64,000 bases of DNA from Neurospora tetraspora (GCF_033439725.1 NW_026944390.1:2480001-2544000); one strand, 5' to 3'; positions 10,299 to 24,521 are shown, numbered from the stretch's first letter. Translations and numbers: made by a program. Notes: generated by a model from the sequence alone, not told the origin.

Positions 10299-13200
10299 CG
10301 GGACGTCGTAAGCTTGGGGGCTGTGAATATCTTTGTCGCGAGGGTTACCGAATCAGGAGCTATGCTACTGGCAGGTCAACAGTGTGGTCGTCAAAATCAG
10401 GTCCAACCATTGATGATATCCATGGCGCAAGCGCAAGCGCGGTCTCGTTGTCGTCGTCGTTGTTGTCGCGTGGATATGAGAGTTTTGGTCGTATGGTCGA
10501 TGGTCGTCTCGGTGTCGATTATGGTAACGAGTGGCAGGTTGACGGGAAAAAGAAGGACAGTCAAGTTCACAGGGAAAAAGTTCCTGCCGTGGCCTTCAAA
10601 CTCCTCACATGGTGGCAGAGGGAAACACTTGAGGCAGTTGCTGTGACTGGAGGGAAAGAGTTGGCCGGGCATCCAATCGCTCCTTACGTACCATCGTGTC
10701 CCGATATTGGATTGCCGGCCCCGAGACGGTCCCCGTGCCCGTATCCGTTGGCCCCTAAAACAGGTCGTGGATAGTGGATATAATTGTTAGTGTGTGTCGG
10801 GAGCGGGCAATTGTGGGCGGGGCAGCCGGGGCAGCACTTTCCCCACTCGGCGTTGCCCCTGGCTGTTGACTTCCGCCCCGTTTTATTGACTTTGTGACGT
10901 CGCATTTGACTTTTCCCCTATGACAAACTCCAAGACATGTTGATTTGCGCGCGGAACCCGAAACAACAACAGGCGGATTCCAGATAGGGCAGCCGAGATG
11001 TCGCCATGAACAGTCACGTGCATATCTAGCCGACTTTCAAAAATCATCACCGCCTCCAGTAGCGCAGACAATGGCACAGTAGCGCAGACCAAAGCGGCGG
11101 CCACGATCAGGCACGCAGCCAAAAGAGCGGAGGTTACACTGGGCTTGCGGATCCGGCGATACTGCATGTCACTGGCCTTGCACGAGGCTAAAAAAGGCGG
11201 AGAGAGGGATGAGCCATGGTTCCACCAGACCACCAAGAGAGGGCGATCAACGATGATTGTCTGGTCCAAAACACGAGGAAGAGGGGCTACCGAGTACCTT
11301 CTAGTGTCGATTGAGAGTATGTACGAGAGGGGGGTCATGCTCATGCAGGTCATGGTTGATGGTGTTGACCTCCCATTCAGCTACCAGCTCCCCTTCTCGT
11401 CCACTCGGAACTGACTTGAGACTCTGACCAAGAGACCCAAATGGTTGGTTCATCTCTATCGTCTCTTGTAAAACAAAGTCGCAACCCGGATCAGAAAGCG
11501 GAGAGCGGACGAACATGAGCCCATCCTGCAACACAGACAGACAGACAGACAGGCCTCGGACGAGCTGGCCATCTGGCCATCTCATGTATGTCTCAACCTT
11601 GTGGGATTCCAAGATGCAGCTGTTGATCCTCTTCGTTCCGATTGTGGTATCCTTTCCGGTTGGATGCTCTGGGGTATCGGCCGGAGCAGTCCCTCCAGCT
11701 GAACTCACATCTTCCGAACGGGATGGTATACAGACGGGTGAGGTTTGAAAGTGGCGTTGAGGAATGACATTGAGACCGGGCGGGCAAAGAGCAACGAGGG
11801 GAAGGGGTAATAACTACGATTTATTTACCTGAAGCTCTCACCGACTTGTGGTTGCCAGGAACATGAAACGAATAATCACAACCCCCCACGAGACTGCATG
11901 ACATCAAAGTGTCGAGATCAAGGTGATGTAAGCGATGGATGCCCCTCAAGGTGTACGCAAAACTCCTTCGGTGAGAGACAAGAGTGGAGGTTGGGTTTGG
12001 AGATGTTCTTGTCCGCCAGTCTGCACGTCCTCGATCCCATCACCGGTCCTTCCAGCCAAGGAAAACGAGTCCCAAGAAATGTCCCTCGCATGCCCACGCG
12101 CGGGTTGGCCACGGGTTAGGGAGGCTGTCTGCCTGTTAGATGCCAGCTTGCGTAACATACGGTTCGGCTGTCCATTTTCTTCGTTTGTCGTGAAGCCTTC
12201 TCGCCGCCGGGAACGCCTGAGAAACTGGGGGGGGCGTTTGTTGAACTCGCGGTGAAGCATCCCAGCCAGCATACCGGGGGGTCCTGGTTACGTTCGGTAG
12301 GATCAAACGCTGTTTTGGTGTTCCTCTCCACCACGAGGATAGCACACTGTAGCGACTGTACTGTGTAGCGGTCCCCGCAAACATCACCAGTCCCAGGATG
12401 TTGACGGCAGCTTACCTCATCTCACCTGTCACCTCTCGCCGACTTTCTTTGATCAGACAACCGATGAGCAGACCTGTCGAAAATACTCGCTGGAATACGG
12501 CATCGCCATGATTCACTTTCCATGTGGAGCAGCGAGTCGCCGTCCGTATCTGTGGTCAGCAACCAGTCTTTTGCTGATTTTCTCACAGGGCTGGAAGGGA
12601 TGGCTCGCCAACCAAAGCAATGAAACCCTCCCCTTTCGGCCCTCCGCCCCTCCCAAACCACCAAAAAGCCACCATACCCATCCGACAAATCGGCCATGGT
12701 GGGTACCCTTTTCTAGAAACAAACCTGCATGTCAGCAAAGGCTTCCATCGCTACCTCATACAGTACAGTAGCATCACTGTCCCTGTGTCCCATGGAAGTT
12801 GACAAAAGTGACAAGGTGATACTCCTCACGTGCCATTCTGTGCTTTGCAGTCATCGGGCACTAAACCCAACAGGCAGGTGGTGGGCGGTTTCATCGGGAC
12901 ATGGACGGGACAAGTCACGGTGTTGCATTTGCAATTCACGTCAAAACGTCGGTCAAGGAGAAAGACGAGGATGAGGATGAGGATGAGGTTCAAGGTACGT
13001 GAGGCACAAGGTGTCCTCATCGCAGCATCCTTCATCTCATCACACTGCCTGCTTGAACATCACACATCGCATCGGTAAGAACCTTGGATCGATCACACAT
13101 CCGGAATCACACCTCCTCTTTACCCATACTCGTGGCCCTTTTTCCCAGTTCTGTTTACTCCGTGACTCCGTAATTTCGTTCAACAAAAGTTGTATCCTTC

Positions 13201-14188
13201 ACACCGCCTTCCTACCGCTCATTCTTCATTTCTCTTCTGGGCTGGGCAGGGAGCCTGGGCTGGGCCTTTGCGTTGCAGCAACAACACGACTCACAAAGAA
13301 CCTGAGAATGTTCTTCTCCTGCCCGCCCCCTCGGAATGGCAGGGTAAGGTACCTTTTTTTTCTCTCTCTCGTCAAAAGAGGCAGCAATGCCTGGGCCGGG
13401 ACTCTGAAAGCTTCTTAGTGGACGGCGGGACCCAAGCAACGCCAAAGGGGGTGGGCGTACCTGTGGTGGCTTGCAGCTTGGTTTGGCCTCCTAGCCGCTA
13501 ATGCACCCAATTTTGACTCCCCTGTCTTCTCGGATGGACAGGATGGTTGGGATACCCAGTCAAGGCCCAGCAACAGAGCCCAGGAATGGTCGATTGGTGC
13601 CCCATGCTCCCCCAGTCCCCAGTACAAGTACCCCCAGGGATGGCATGGGCTGGCATGGATGGCCCAGTATGGATAGGCTGGAATAGGGCTCGACGAATCT
13701 GAGGCCGTCCCTTGTCTTAAGCTCACCGACTTTAGAAGCCAACTGAAATCTTTCGGTATCAACGACACCACCGTCCTTTGTTCATGACAGATCGATCCAA
13801 ACAGAAACCATGCAGCTGCAAATAATTCGGAACTACTCATGCTAAATAAGGGGCAAATCACTCCCCTTTCCCCCCTTCAGTACCCGTTTTCTATTTTGTC
13901 CCCCCAATCCCGCCCATGCACTCGTCCGTTGCCGGTCAACCCACACCCGAACCGACAACTCGCGACTTATAAGTGACGACAATCAACAACCACCACCACA
14001 CCCACGCTTGTGTCAGCCGCCCCCAAGCCGCCTGAGCCTCACAACACACGCATTCCATGACCGCCTTTTCATCAACGCCATCAACAAGACATATATAACA
14101 ACATATACCCCTCGACCGTCTCACTCGACTTTGTCCCATCTTGTCTCATCTATCTATGACAAACATTCACATCATACAGCCAGCCAAA
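10299..14188. other. 3.9-kb stretch without a convincing gene
   Basis: Contains short open frames on both strands (longest 178 codons at 10238-10774 plus and 135 codons at 11301-11708 minus), none with a recognisable domain or conserved-looking composition. Simple repeats: GTCGTC near 10443-10470, (CAGA)n near 11530-11550, GATGAG near 12965-12990. The 3' part (13860-14188) is pyrimidine- and CA-rich, as expected for the leader of the F-box gene. A long non-coding transcript or long leader is possible but not shown. Confidence 0.4.
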
Positions 14189-15613
14189 ATGGATACTCTT
14201 CCCGCTGAACTGCTCCGGCTCATCTTCGACAACTGCGACCCACCATCGGTACGAGCCCTCCGTCTTACCTCCGGCCGGCTAGCCGACGTAGGATACGACT
14301 ACCTGCTCCCACCATCCTTCCGGGCCGTGGAATGGAAGGACGACGTCCAACGGTTACATTCGATCGCCCACCATGACCGGCTCAACCGCTCCATCAACTC
14401 CATCACCTTCAACTTCTCCAAAGTCGACGAGTACAGCGCCCGCCACGCCTCCTTCTTCCAGCACTGGCTGCAAGAGCCCGAAGAGCGGTCCATCCTCCTC
14501 CAAGATGCCTGGATCAAGTACTACGAGCTCGAGGGCAAATCCCGCGACCTCCCACCGTTCCACACCCGCTCCGCCATGGTCGAGGAGTCCTTCAAGCGTC
14601 TGCCTAACCTCAAGGACCTCGAGATCACATACACCAAGTGCCCCTACGACATCGAAGTCTTCAAGGACGTCTTCCTGGTGCGCAACTGCCGTAAGCGCGA
14701 CCCGACCTTCCGCGCGCAGACGTGCAAGAACATGAACGCCATAATCTCCGCCGTCCGGCACGTCTCCCTCAACAGTCTAACCATCGACCAACTCCCGCTC
14801 GAAATCTTCCGCCTCCCCGACGACCGCCGCCACTGGTTCGACTGCTGCGCCTCCTCCTTCTCCTCCCTTTCCAAGCTGGACCTGACCATCGACCCGCCAG
14901 CGAACTTGATGCCCCAGTCCCGCTTCAAAGCCATCAACGGCCTCGGCCATGTCCTCCAGCTCTCCCCCAACTTGACCCACCTCAGCTTATCCTTCCACAC
15001 TTACCACGCCCCAATGCAAAAATTCGGCTTTTCGTTTAGAGCCCTCCTTCAGGATTTCACCTTTACGAAACTCACCTCCCTCAAACTCGAAGGCGTCTCC
15101 TGCTCCGAAGAAGATCTGCGCTCCTTTTTGCTGCGCCACGCCAAGACCCTCGAACGTCTGCGCCTGGGAGGCCGCGGGCTGGCTAAGCCTTATGAACTTT
15201 CCATCGGGGGCGTGCATCTCCACGAGGGGTCTTTCCGCAGTTTGTTCACTTCCCTGCAGGGCAAACTACCAAAGTTGCAACGCCTTCACCTTGAGGGAGA
15301 CCTCGAAGCAGGCGATATTAGGACGGGAGCAAGGGAGAGGGAGACGTTCAAGTTCCACGCTAGCGTGGATGAGGATTGGGAGGACATGAATGGTGCAGAC
15401 GATTTCGGGAGGAGGAGGGTCGTGCAAGCGGGGAAGACGATGGATTCGTCGGCGCTGGAGAGGTATCTGATTCATGGCGGGCCGTTTCCGAAGCTGGTGG
15501 TGCCTGGCGCGGCGTCGGCGGCTAGCTCAGAGGGCAGCCCGAGCCCGGAACTTGGCCCCGTGAGCGGCGGTCCGGGGATGGCTGCGACGCCGGCGACTGC
15601 TATTGCTGTTTGA
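14189..15613 (+). CDS. F-box domain protein
   Basis: Intronless, 474 residues. The ATG at 14189 (context CCAAAATGG) is preferred to the upstream in-frame ATG at 14141 because the F-box begins immediately after it. Residues 1-35 (DTLPAELLRLIFDNCDPPSV then RALRLTSGRLADVG) match the F-box consensus that binds Skp1 in SCF ubiquitin ligases. The rest contains leucine-rich segments such as LSKLDLTIDP, LTHLSLSFH and LTSLKLEGV, spaced like irregular leucine-rich repeats that would select substrates. The last 40 residues are Ala/Gly/Pro/Ser-rich. Substrate unknown. Confidence 0.85.
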   Translation: MDTLPAELLRLIFDNCDPPSVRALRLTSGRLADVGYDYLLPPSFRAVEWKDDVQRLHSIAHHDRLNRSINSITFNFSKVDEYSARHASFFQHWLQEPEERSILLQDAWIKYYELEGKSRDLPPFHTRSAMVEESFKRLPNLKDLEITYTKCPYDIEVFKDVFLVRNCRKRDPTFRAQTCKNMNAIISAVRHVSLNSLTIDQLPLEIFRLPDDRRHWFDCCASSFSSLSKLDLTIDPPANLMPQSRFKAINGLGHVLQLSPNLTHLSLSFHTYHAPMQKFGFSFRALLQDFTFTKLTSLKLEGVSCSEEDLRSFLLRHAKTLERLRLGGRGLAKPYELSIGGVHLHEGSFRSLFTSLQGKLPKLQRLHLEGDLEAGDIRTGARERETFKFHASVDEDWEDMNGADDFGRRRVVQAGKTMDSSALERYLIHGGPFPKLVVPGAASAASSEGSPSPELGPVSGGPGMAATPATAIAV

Positions 15614-18600
15614 GCGGAGCGTATTACCGCGAATGACGATGGGGAATCGATGGGATCGATTGGTGCCGGTGCCGATTGGGCATTCGTTCAGTCGTGGAAC
15701 CGGTCGCTCGATGCTCACTGCATCCGCCAGTTTGGCGTCGCATCGTCGCAAATGGGCTGACGCCTCTCTACCTTACCAAAGCACGCCATCATATGCTGGA
15801 GGATTACTCATGCATATGATCCTTCGATGCTCCCGGCCCGCCTTTTGGGGTCGCTCTTTCCTCGCTTCATCATCCTCAATTTTTACAGTCGGCCACTGGC
15901 TGGTCGGCTAAACTCCGTCGGGGAGTTCGTCCACAACAACTTCCATCGACTTGCATCTCAACATCATCAAAGAGGAAGGAGCAGATGAGAAAGAGGAGAA
16001 AGAGGAGTCAATGAGGGGACGATACGACTATTGTTTTTCCGCCTTTTCGACTTCAGCATTTCACACCTTTACATTTTCGCATTTCACACAATTCACATTT
16101 TGAAAGACCTGGGCATTTTGGCAGCAGCAGCAACAGGCGTTCAGTTTTTAACGAAGAGCATGATCATACCATACCGCACACCAACAACAACCAACATATT
16201 TGTACAAACCGAACAACAACAACAACACATACCCAGAAAGAAACCTTCATACCCATTTCACGACGTTACAACCCCTCAAGGGGTAGAGGGAGAGGGCTTT
16301 TAATGACCATTATACCATACCCAAGATACCATCAAACTGCAACCACTTCATGTTTTCGATACCCTCACTTCATTCATACCTCTAAGCATTTATATAGACG
16401 TTTTGGAACTTTGTACTACACTTCGGTTCGGGCTTTTTTTTTTTCTCTGGTTTTTTTGGCCTTTCGATTTTGGTTTTTTTTTACTCTCGGGTTGTTTGGT
16501 TTGGGGACACGGGTTACTTAAGGATACCATACCATCATATGATACATTTACATACATACATATTAGACTGAGAATGAATGAAATACAAGCGATTGTATAT
16601 TATACAACAACGTTGTCTCTCGTTACATGACTGACTCTGTGAACTTGCCTAGGTGAAGTTGGCTTATTCTTCTTCTTCTTCACCACTGACCAACCCCCTG
16701 AAAGAAGCGTCATCACCAAGCCCTAGACTAGAGTACAGGTACCTACCTACCTACCGCCATTTAAGGTCCTAGACTAAGGATGAATCAGATCATGATACAG
16801 TCCACAAGCGCGCCGGGGATCCAACATAGCGTAATCTCAACTTCCTTACTAACCCAACCCAGCAGATAGTCGCTTCATCAGCAAGGAATCAGGTCATCAA
16901 CAAAGGTCATCTACTTGAAACTCATCTAGTGATCATGTGTCTTCTTGATCCATTTATTCTCCGGCATGGGTAGGTATCACGGGGACACCAGCACCTTGGA
17001 CGTTGGGAATCGTGTTTGATCCAGCTTGACTTCCATGCCTGGCTCTTGGGAACTCAACCCACTAGTTTCTGGAAATCTAACTCACATGGAGGATTGACTT
17101 CAATGGTTGAGTTTGTCCACCACAAGGCAGACTGATGTTTCATCTCGGGAGTAGATCTGGTTGTTAGTTCGTTGATGACCTAGTTCTTGGAAGAGCCCTC
17201 GATGGTGGTTACTTAATGCTTCATCCGCCCTGCTCGTCGGTTGCCGGCCGTGAGCCGCTAGAACAGTTAAGGTCTTCCATCCTATACGACTTGCCTCTAG
17301 AACTGAACCGCAAAGTCATTGGACAGACAGTCGCCTCTTAAGAACGCCATCACCAAAATTATGATAGGGCATGTCATGAGTAACTTGTTCCCTGGAATTG
17401 GAAGTCGGCCCGAGTGTATCTAGTGGTCTCTACTATCACACCAGATCTGTCTGTCTCCAATCACAACGAACCACAGTAGTCCAGAATGGCTACTTGGACC
17501 TCTAGAGTACTCTGGTCTGGTTGAACGTCAGTAAGATCGTGATCTCGGTCCGGCTCACTGTCGTACCAAACGTCGAACTTTTGTGACGTTGGGTATCAAC
17601 ACCCTCCTCCTACATCGGAGACTACTATGTATGTGCGAGCCACATTGTGTGCCTAACCTGTACGACTCCGGCAACCAAGCGCTTGCCTGGTATACCTGAA
17701 CGACATGACATTATTTCTGGATTGCTATATCTTTTCCCCTTGTTCGTATGAACAGTGGTATATCTGAGAGGCTTTTCTGCTTTGCTTCAGGTGGATGGCA
17801 TGGTTGACCGCTTTCAGAAATCTGCCTGTCCAAGAGTTCTTATCCCATTGCATCCAAACGTAGATCTGGGGAACCTCCAAATAAAACCTATAGCGCACAG
17901 CTTATACGGGTCACGGGAGGACGAGGGAAACAATCTATATCACCAATAGGTTGCAGGGTGATGGTTTCACGGCGTTGAGGGGAAGGCGGTGATGGTGATT
18001 GCTCTTTGGCTTGCCTTGTGCTTGCAGGGCACTGCCGTGCCCCCGTCGTGTGCCGGCATTTGTTCTCTGGGGTAGGCGGACTGGGGCTTTTCGGTATTGG
18101 GTTAGATGGTTGATGTTAGTTGAGCATTATGGGAGAGCTGTCGAGACTTTGATACGCCCATGTCGTTGAAGGCTCAAAAGAACTAGAATATAATGGAACT
18201 TGAAGAACCATCAGCCATCCATCCCCTTTGTACTAGAACTCACTCAAACCGCAGTACAAAGCCTTCGTGATCATCTCAACTCGCAAACAACACTAGCTGC
18301 CCGCTGCCTGATGCCTAATCCCGCACCACACGCAAATGACAGCTGCTCCTTCCCATTTCCATTCCCATTCTCATCCTATCTCGTCACGAACACCCGGTCC
18401 CGCGGTATCACAAGCAGGCGGAGTGTTGCCGTTGCTGAGACACACAAAGTGCGGAGGCGCCACAACCACAAACGGGAAATCCCTCCACCGCAACAAGAGA
18501 CAAGCACAAAAGCAATTTAAGAGACAACGGAAATAATTGGATCGTGGCGCGGTGACAACTGAATGGTTCGTAACAAAGTGAACGTGCCCTAGTAACCTAG

Positions 18601-21600
18601 GTGATTTCCACAACTGAACGGTAAACAACGGTCAAAGATCAACAGGAATGCATGAAGCTGATGCTGCTGCGGCGGCATCCCGGCCTCGCTCGCCGCCGAC
18701 CGTTGTGAACGGTGTGGACGGTGTGGACGCTGAGGATGTTAAGGACGGCGAGGTGAGACAGGAAGGATCTCCACTTGGCTAGACCCCTCCTCGATATAAA
18801 ACGCCGGCGATGTCCGACCTTGTCGAGAATGTCGAAAAATAGGTGTTGCAAAAGCGGACGGTTTGGACGGCAATAGACGGGAAGCTGCAGAAAGGACGGG
18901 AGTGGTAGCCTGTAGAGGTAGCCTGCTCGGCATAGATGTGGACTCGGACCCCAACTTCCACTTGTTCTCCAACGACGCGTCAATGAGGATGTTTCAAGGG
19001 GCGCACCACTTGGGCGGTGCAGATATCCGGAAGGAGCGAGAGGAGAGGGGACTCGGAGAGGGGAGAGGTGAGGAGTTTTCTGACTAATCCATCGGCTTTT
19101 CTCCTCGGTGCTCTCCTCAGTGATGTTTTCTTTTCGTTGTTGTTCCGGGAGATCTCGATCAGTGAGGTGTCTTCGGTAGCGTCGGTCTGAGATCGAAGCC
19201 AGGAGAAAAGCCAAGCTCAGGAACAGGAGACAGAAAAGTGCAAAGATGACGACATGATCTCCGAAACAGATCGAGAAAATTGAACAGAAAGCATGGCAAC
19301 ATGGAAGGTCTTTGGGCCTGCACTAACAAAAAATGCCCCTGTTTACCCCTGCTGGGCATCTTTTTGCTCTTTGGTCCAGGGCAATTGCCCCAATTTGAGC
19401 GCAGCGCAAGTGGAGCGGACTGAAAAGTCGGGATGCCAAGAAGACGGCAGCTGCGAGAATGGCAGGGGTGGCCGCCTTTGGGTTTTGGCGTGCTTGGCGG
19501 TGGCCTTTTGAATTGGCGTGCTGGCGCCGGCGGGGACCGGGCCTCAATTGGGTGCATGAACCGTGATGCCGTTCGCGGTTCTGTTCCGAGCCCGAGAGCC
19601 GGCAAAACAAAGTGCGTGACTGGACCCGAGGGTCCGACAACAGGTCCGGACCCAGCTGCCCAGCTTCCCGCCCAGCCCGTACCTGCCGTAGTGGTATGGG
19701 GCCGCCCAGTCGCCGTTGTGGACTGCAAAATGGGCACACGAAGTCACGAAACGGGCGCAGCGTCGCAGCCCCATCCGTCAGCCCCATCCGTCGGCCCCCT
19801 TGGGTGACATGGGGTGCCCTCCATCAGTTATAAGGATGGTCCGTAGTCATCCGGGAGAAAGTCCTATTATTCAACTGAGTATGTAGGGCCGCTTAAAAAA
19901 CAATTTGAAAAGAGTGATAATGGAGAGGAGAGCAAGCAAACAGTTTTGAGCTGAATGACAGGATCATGTCGTGAAAAGTGCAACCCCGCGTTGGCGTTGT
20001 GGGAGGCTGTTAGTGGAATCGAGAGCGAGATGCGAGGAGGGGGATACGTGAGGGGAAGGCACACAAAGCAATCAGAAAAAGAAAAGACGAGTCTGTTTCG
20101 AGACACCAAAAGCGGATTTCGTGTGATACCGCAGAAGCCTGAAATTGCATGAGAGGGGTCTCTCTTGTGCATTTTATTTAAGGTTGGGGTCACGGGGGAC
20201 AAGAAGGGAAAACATGACCCCATCTTGTGTTGACTGAGAGGAAATTGAAGTTGTCTCTAACACAGGAACCGAAGAGGTACGTACCTTTTTTTCTGGAGAA
20301 ACATCCCGTCCATAGAGCCTTTCCCAACTCTGTGGAGAGAGACAACAAACTCTGAGTTCATGGGAGAAATGCAGACTTGCTCCTTCCGACCAATCCTGCG
20401 AACCTTCATTAACTGCGTGTATCGTTACCCTAATAATGTTTCGGACGCGGACTAAGGAAGCGTGTTAAGGGTCCAAATCCTCTTGCACTTTGAGACTTGG
20501 CATTCCAGTTTGAGGTGAGGAGCAGGAGAGGATAACGCGACAACGTTTTCTTTTTCTTGTGCATCTCTCCTTCTTACATGCAGACGACTATCCGCTTCTG
20601 GGCGTTGGCAAAAGAAAGCTGTGTATCAAGCTGACGTTGAGCTGAATGCTTTGTTGCTGCACGCCGTTGTCGATGTTGTTATTATCTCCCCTTTTCGTAC
20701 TTGTCTGTTGTCAATTCGGGACAGGTCCTTGTCATTTCTTTGTTATGTAACTCCCGATCCAGCCCGGCACTTCATCCATTGTCATTGTTGCCGTTGTCAC
20801 AACCGTTGTGATAGCTTCCTCCATCAGTTTCGCCCTTCGTCTCTTGGCTTCCTTTTTTGATATGACCAAGGACTACCAAGGCCGGACTTTTAAGATTTCA
20901 CAGGCCACTCCGACCCATCCGACCCAAGGAAAAGAGAAGGAAAATTCCTCGTGGTTGATTGGATCGACATTGGTCTTGCTGGGGCCAAGAACCCGGCTTT
21001 TACAAGCCCTGTCTGGCGGCCCCATCAGCCCCATCAGGCCCCATCCTCGCTGGTTTTGGGATCAAGATACGGCAAAAGCAAGCCAGATGCCATTTCATCC
21101 AGCACGAAATCCTTGTCATTAGTGACGGTCTCGCCTCGTCTATCCCAACCGATATTAATTAAAGGGAAATCCCTTTCCTTTTCTCGGTTTTTCCCCGTTT
21201 GGTACCTGCGCGAGAGTCGACCATTGGCACACCACCTGGAGAGTCGACGACGACATCCAATACACGAAAGCGAGGAAAAGAGACATTGAACACAGGGCGG
21301 ACTTTGCGATTGCGCGTACGACTCTACCGAGCTGGCCTACAGTGGGGGGATCCACCAACCAAGATCGGGAAAAGACGCCCTAACCCACACCTGATCTCAT
21401 CTCATCAAAGAGACACCTCACTGCCCGTGGACACACAACACACAATCCCACGGCATTCTCCCTCACGATAGAACCAGTCACGGCAGACGACACGGCGCCA
21501 TCCCCCCATCTTGTCTCCCATCCTGGCGTCATTCCGTTCGCTACCACCCTCTCTGCTCTGGCCTTGCTGCAAGCCCTTCTTCCATGTGTAACCCAGGGCG

Positions 21601-22236
21601 ACAGAGGTGAATCCTCGAATATCGACGACGACGACGACATCAAGCACGGCCTTTTCAGGTTCTCCTGCGCCGCCCTCTTTTGCTTTTCCCTGCAACTCGG
21701 TTATTGGCTGTGACCATCACCCACGTCACGTCACTTCCAGGTCTCCTCCATCAACCAGCTAACCAGCGTCCCCGGCCCCACCCACCACGCCAGGACACCC
21801 GCTGCGCACCAGGGCACTGGCACCACCGGCACCGCTGGGCTCAGATTCCTGCACGCCCAGAACGCTAAAAACATCCAATAACACCCGCTGAGGAAGCGTC
21901 CAAAGCTCGACTCCTGCAGCTGCAACCGTTTCGCAGACCGGGTCCGCCAGCCTGTGTGGGCATGCTTTATCCAAGGCCGTCCACTCAGACTTGTTTATCT
22001 CGACACTCCCTCTTCCAACTCTCGATCCGGATTGAAGAAGCAGGTGAAAACGAACGAAAGAGAGATCCGACCTTCAGGTTGGGGTCGCTTTCCTCCGCAT
22101 TTCGCCTTTCTCCCTTTAAGGGCGGAGTCTTCCTCCACCCCCCGCCCTCCTCCAAGATCCTTTCCATCTTCTATAACCACTTATTCAGTCATCCCATTCA
22201 GACGATATTGAGAAGGCCGGCTTCTCTAACTTCGCC
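15614..22236. other. 6.6-kb stretch without a recognised gene
   Basis: Six-frame reading shows only short or composition-biased frames (for example 18639-19214 and 19159-19737, both minus), with no domains. T-rich runs at 16435-16490 and CAA-rich DNA at 16180-16225 look like untranslated or spacer DNA. The last about 1 kb is CCA/CCC-rich and probably contains the leader and promoter of the SYLF gene. Nothing else supported. Confidence 0.4.
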
Positions 22237-24521
22237 ATGCAGCGCGTCTCTGTCCTGTTCCCTTCATGGAACCGGGCAAAGCAAACAACACCCGTTACCC
22301 CCAGGTCGCCCAGTGCCCTGAATAAAGTTTTCGGATGGGGAGGGAAGGCGGTTGTGCCCGTCAAGACGACCCAACAACCCACAAGTTACGATCGCGAAAC
22401 ATACTGGCCAACAACCCTGGACAAGGAATGTGACAAGGCCGCCAGGATATTAAAGTCTTTTTGCAGTACGTCATATATGTCCCCCAGATCAATTGACCCC
22501 TCAGCATCAGCTAACTTAACTCTACCCAAACAGTGGATGGATTCCTTGTAGAAGAACCACAAGAGCAAGATCCGAATACCGACACCCCACCAACACCAAA
22601 ATCCGTCACGAAAAAGATCCCACCAAGGATATTACAAGATGCCGTTGGCCTCGCAGTCTTTTCGTGCATGCGCTCGGGACTATGGATGTCGGGGTCAGGC
22701 GGAGCCGGGTTGATTACAGCAAGGAGAGCGGATGGCACATGGTCACCGCCGTCTGGTATAATGCTTCATACGGCCGGGTTAGGCTTCGTCATGGGAGTTG
22801 ATATCTACGATTGCGTCCTTGTCATCAACAGCGTACAAGCTCTCGAACTTTTCACCCGTCCGAAGGTGGTTCTCGGAGTCGACGTCGACCTTACCCTCGG
22901 CCCGCTTATCGATGCCGACTCGACGGACAACGACACGCGATGGAAGGACCTCAATGATACCGTTCTTACATATATCAAAGCCCGCGGCAAGCATCAACCA
23001 GTACCCCTTGACGGTTCGCTTGTCTCCGAACGCGGCAACGAGAACGTTCGATTCTACAACAGCGACGTTTCAGTCCTCGACATCCTCGCCGGCAACATTG
23101 GCAAGGAGATTCCCGAGATGCGCCCGCTATTCGAGGTCATGAAGGCTGCCGAGGGACGGACGGATTATGACGCAGATGTTATGGAGATGCTTGCTCAGCA
23201 GCCCGCCCCTAGTGATGCCGTAATCGATGCCCCACAGACATCGGTCCGACAGTCGATCATGAAGAACCCCTTCGGTATCCCCGATGCCGACGATCCGGAT
23301 CCGTTTGGTGTCATTGGCCTCGAAATGGCTGGCATTGAAATCAGAGAAGCCGGCACACGTCTACGACCCATCAGCACCCAATTCGAGTTCCACCCCAGTC
23401 CCAAGAGCCCCGTGTTCGCCAGGTTCAGCCGTGACACGTTCCAATCCAGGAGTAACCGCGAAAGCTGTGTATCAACACAATCGACAAGGTCACAGGCTAC
23501 CATCATGACGGACGCGTGTACGCAAACAGATGTCACGAGCACCCCTGAGACAAGTTTCAGCCGCGCCAATAGTATGGACGGCCGAGACTCAAAGTTGTCG
23601 GATAAGCTCCCCACTGTCGTGGAACCGGAGCTCGAACCAGAAGAGATTGACTATACGCAGATCGATATGAGCATGATTCAACGATTTAGGCCGCTGCCCG
23701 AAGAAGAAGAGGAGGAGAAGCTGCAGCCTGAGCCTGTGGCCAACCTTGATGACAAGACCGATGCGGAAACCACCGACGCCAAATCCATCAAGGACGACGC
23801 GAGCGAACACCATGAAAGCGAGAAAGACGAAAGCGAAAGAGACGAGGACGCCGACGACGAAGAAGATGAAAGCGACGAGGACTTCGACGACGAAGCCATC
23901 ATCTGCGAGGTTGCCACTGCTCAACCCGCCCGAAGCTCCATCCGCTCATCCCAAATAACGCAAGTTATCCACGCTAAGGCAGGAATCGTTACCATTCCGA
24001 AGCGAGTCCCTCCTCCGCTGCCTGCCAGGTCCGCGGCCCGCGTTTCTAGGGGAAGCCGTGGTACCGACTACGGCAGTATAAGCGAGATCTCCCTCAAATC
24101 GCCCCTCCGCAACTCTTTTCTCTCTATGGACTCCCGCATGAGCGACACTCTGGCTTCTGCTGACGCGAGCGAGGCGTTCGTTACTCCTCCCGCAGTCATG
24201 GAGGAGGTTGAGCCTGCTTCTCCTGAGCCAGTCAGGCGTTCTGTCCAGGGACACCAGAAGAACTCGTCGTCGGTGAACACGGCTGTGGACTTGTCCGCTA
24301 AGCGGAGGGCAAGCTTGGAGACGTCTCCTGAGGTACCCGCTACCCCGAGGACGGTCGATTTGACTTCTTCTGCTGAGGATTCGGAGAGGGAGCCCAAGAC
24401 GCCCAAGACGGATTCTGGGTTTGTCAGCACCACGACTCTTGACAACGAGAAGACTGGTGTCAAGGAGGTGAACATTGTCTCGGCCCATGGCGTTGAGACC
24501 AACCCTGTTGCGGTTGTATGA
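22237..24521 (+). CDS. SYLF-domain (Ysc84/SH3YL1-type) protein
   Basis: Two exons, 22237-22465 and 22534-24521, 738 residues. The intron (GTACGT donor, CTAAC branch, CAAACAG acceptor) joins ARILKSFC to MDGFLVEEP. Residues about 50-270 are the SYLF domain: KECDKAARILKSF, IPPRILQDAVGLAVF, then SGSGGAGLITARRADGTWSP, LGFVMGVDIYDCVLVIN and LGVDVDLTLGP. This fold binds phosphoinositides and actin in Ysc84/Lsb3 (family knowledge), so a role at endocytic or membrane-actin sites is likely. No SH3 domain is present. Residues about 380-470 are strongly acidic, and the remainder is a disordered Ser/Pro/Glu-rich tail. It sits alone between two long spacers. Confidence 0.88.

Noticed and set aside
10238-10774. 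178-codon plus-strand frame
   Set aside because: Begins inside the RBR gene on the opposite strand and continues into spacer; low-complexity, no domain.
19159-19737. 192-codon minus-strand frame
   Set aside because: No domain, biased composition, heavily overlapped by other frames; not distinguishable from chance.
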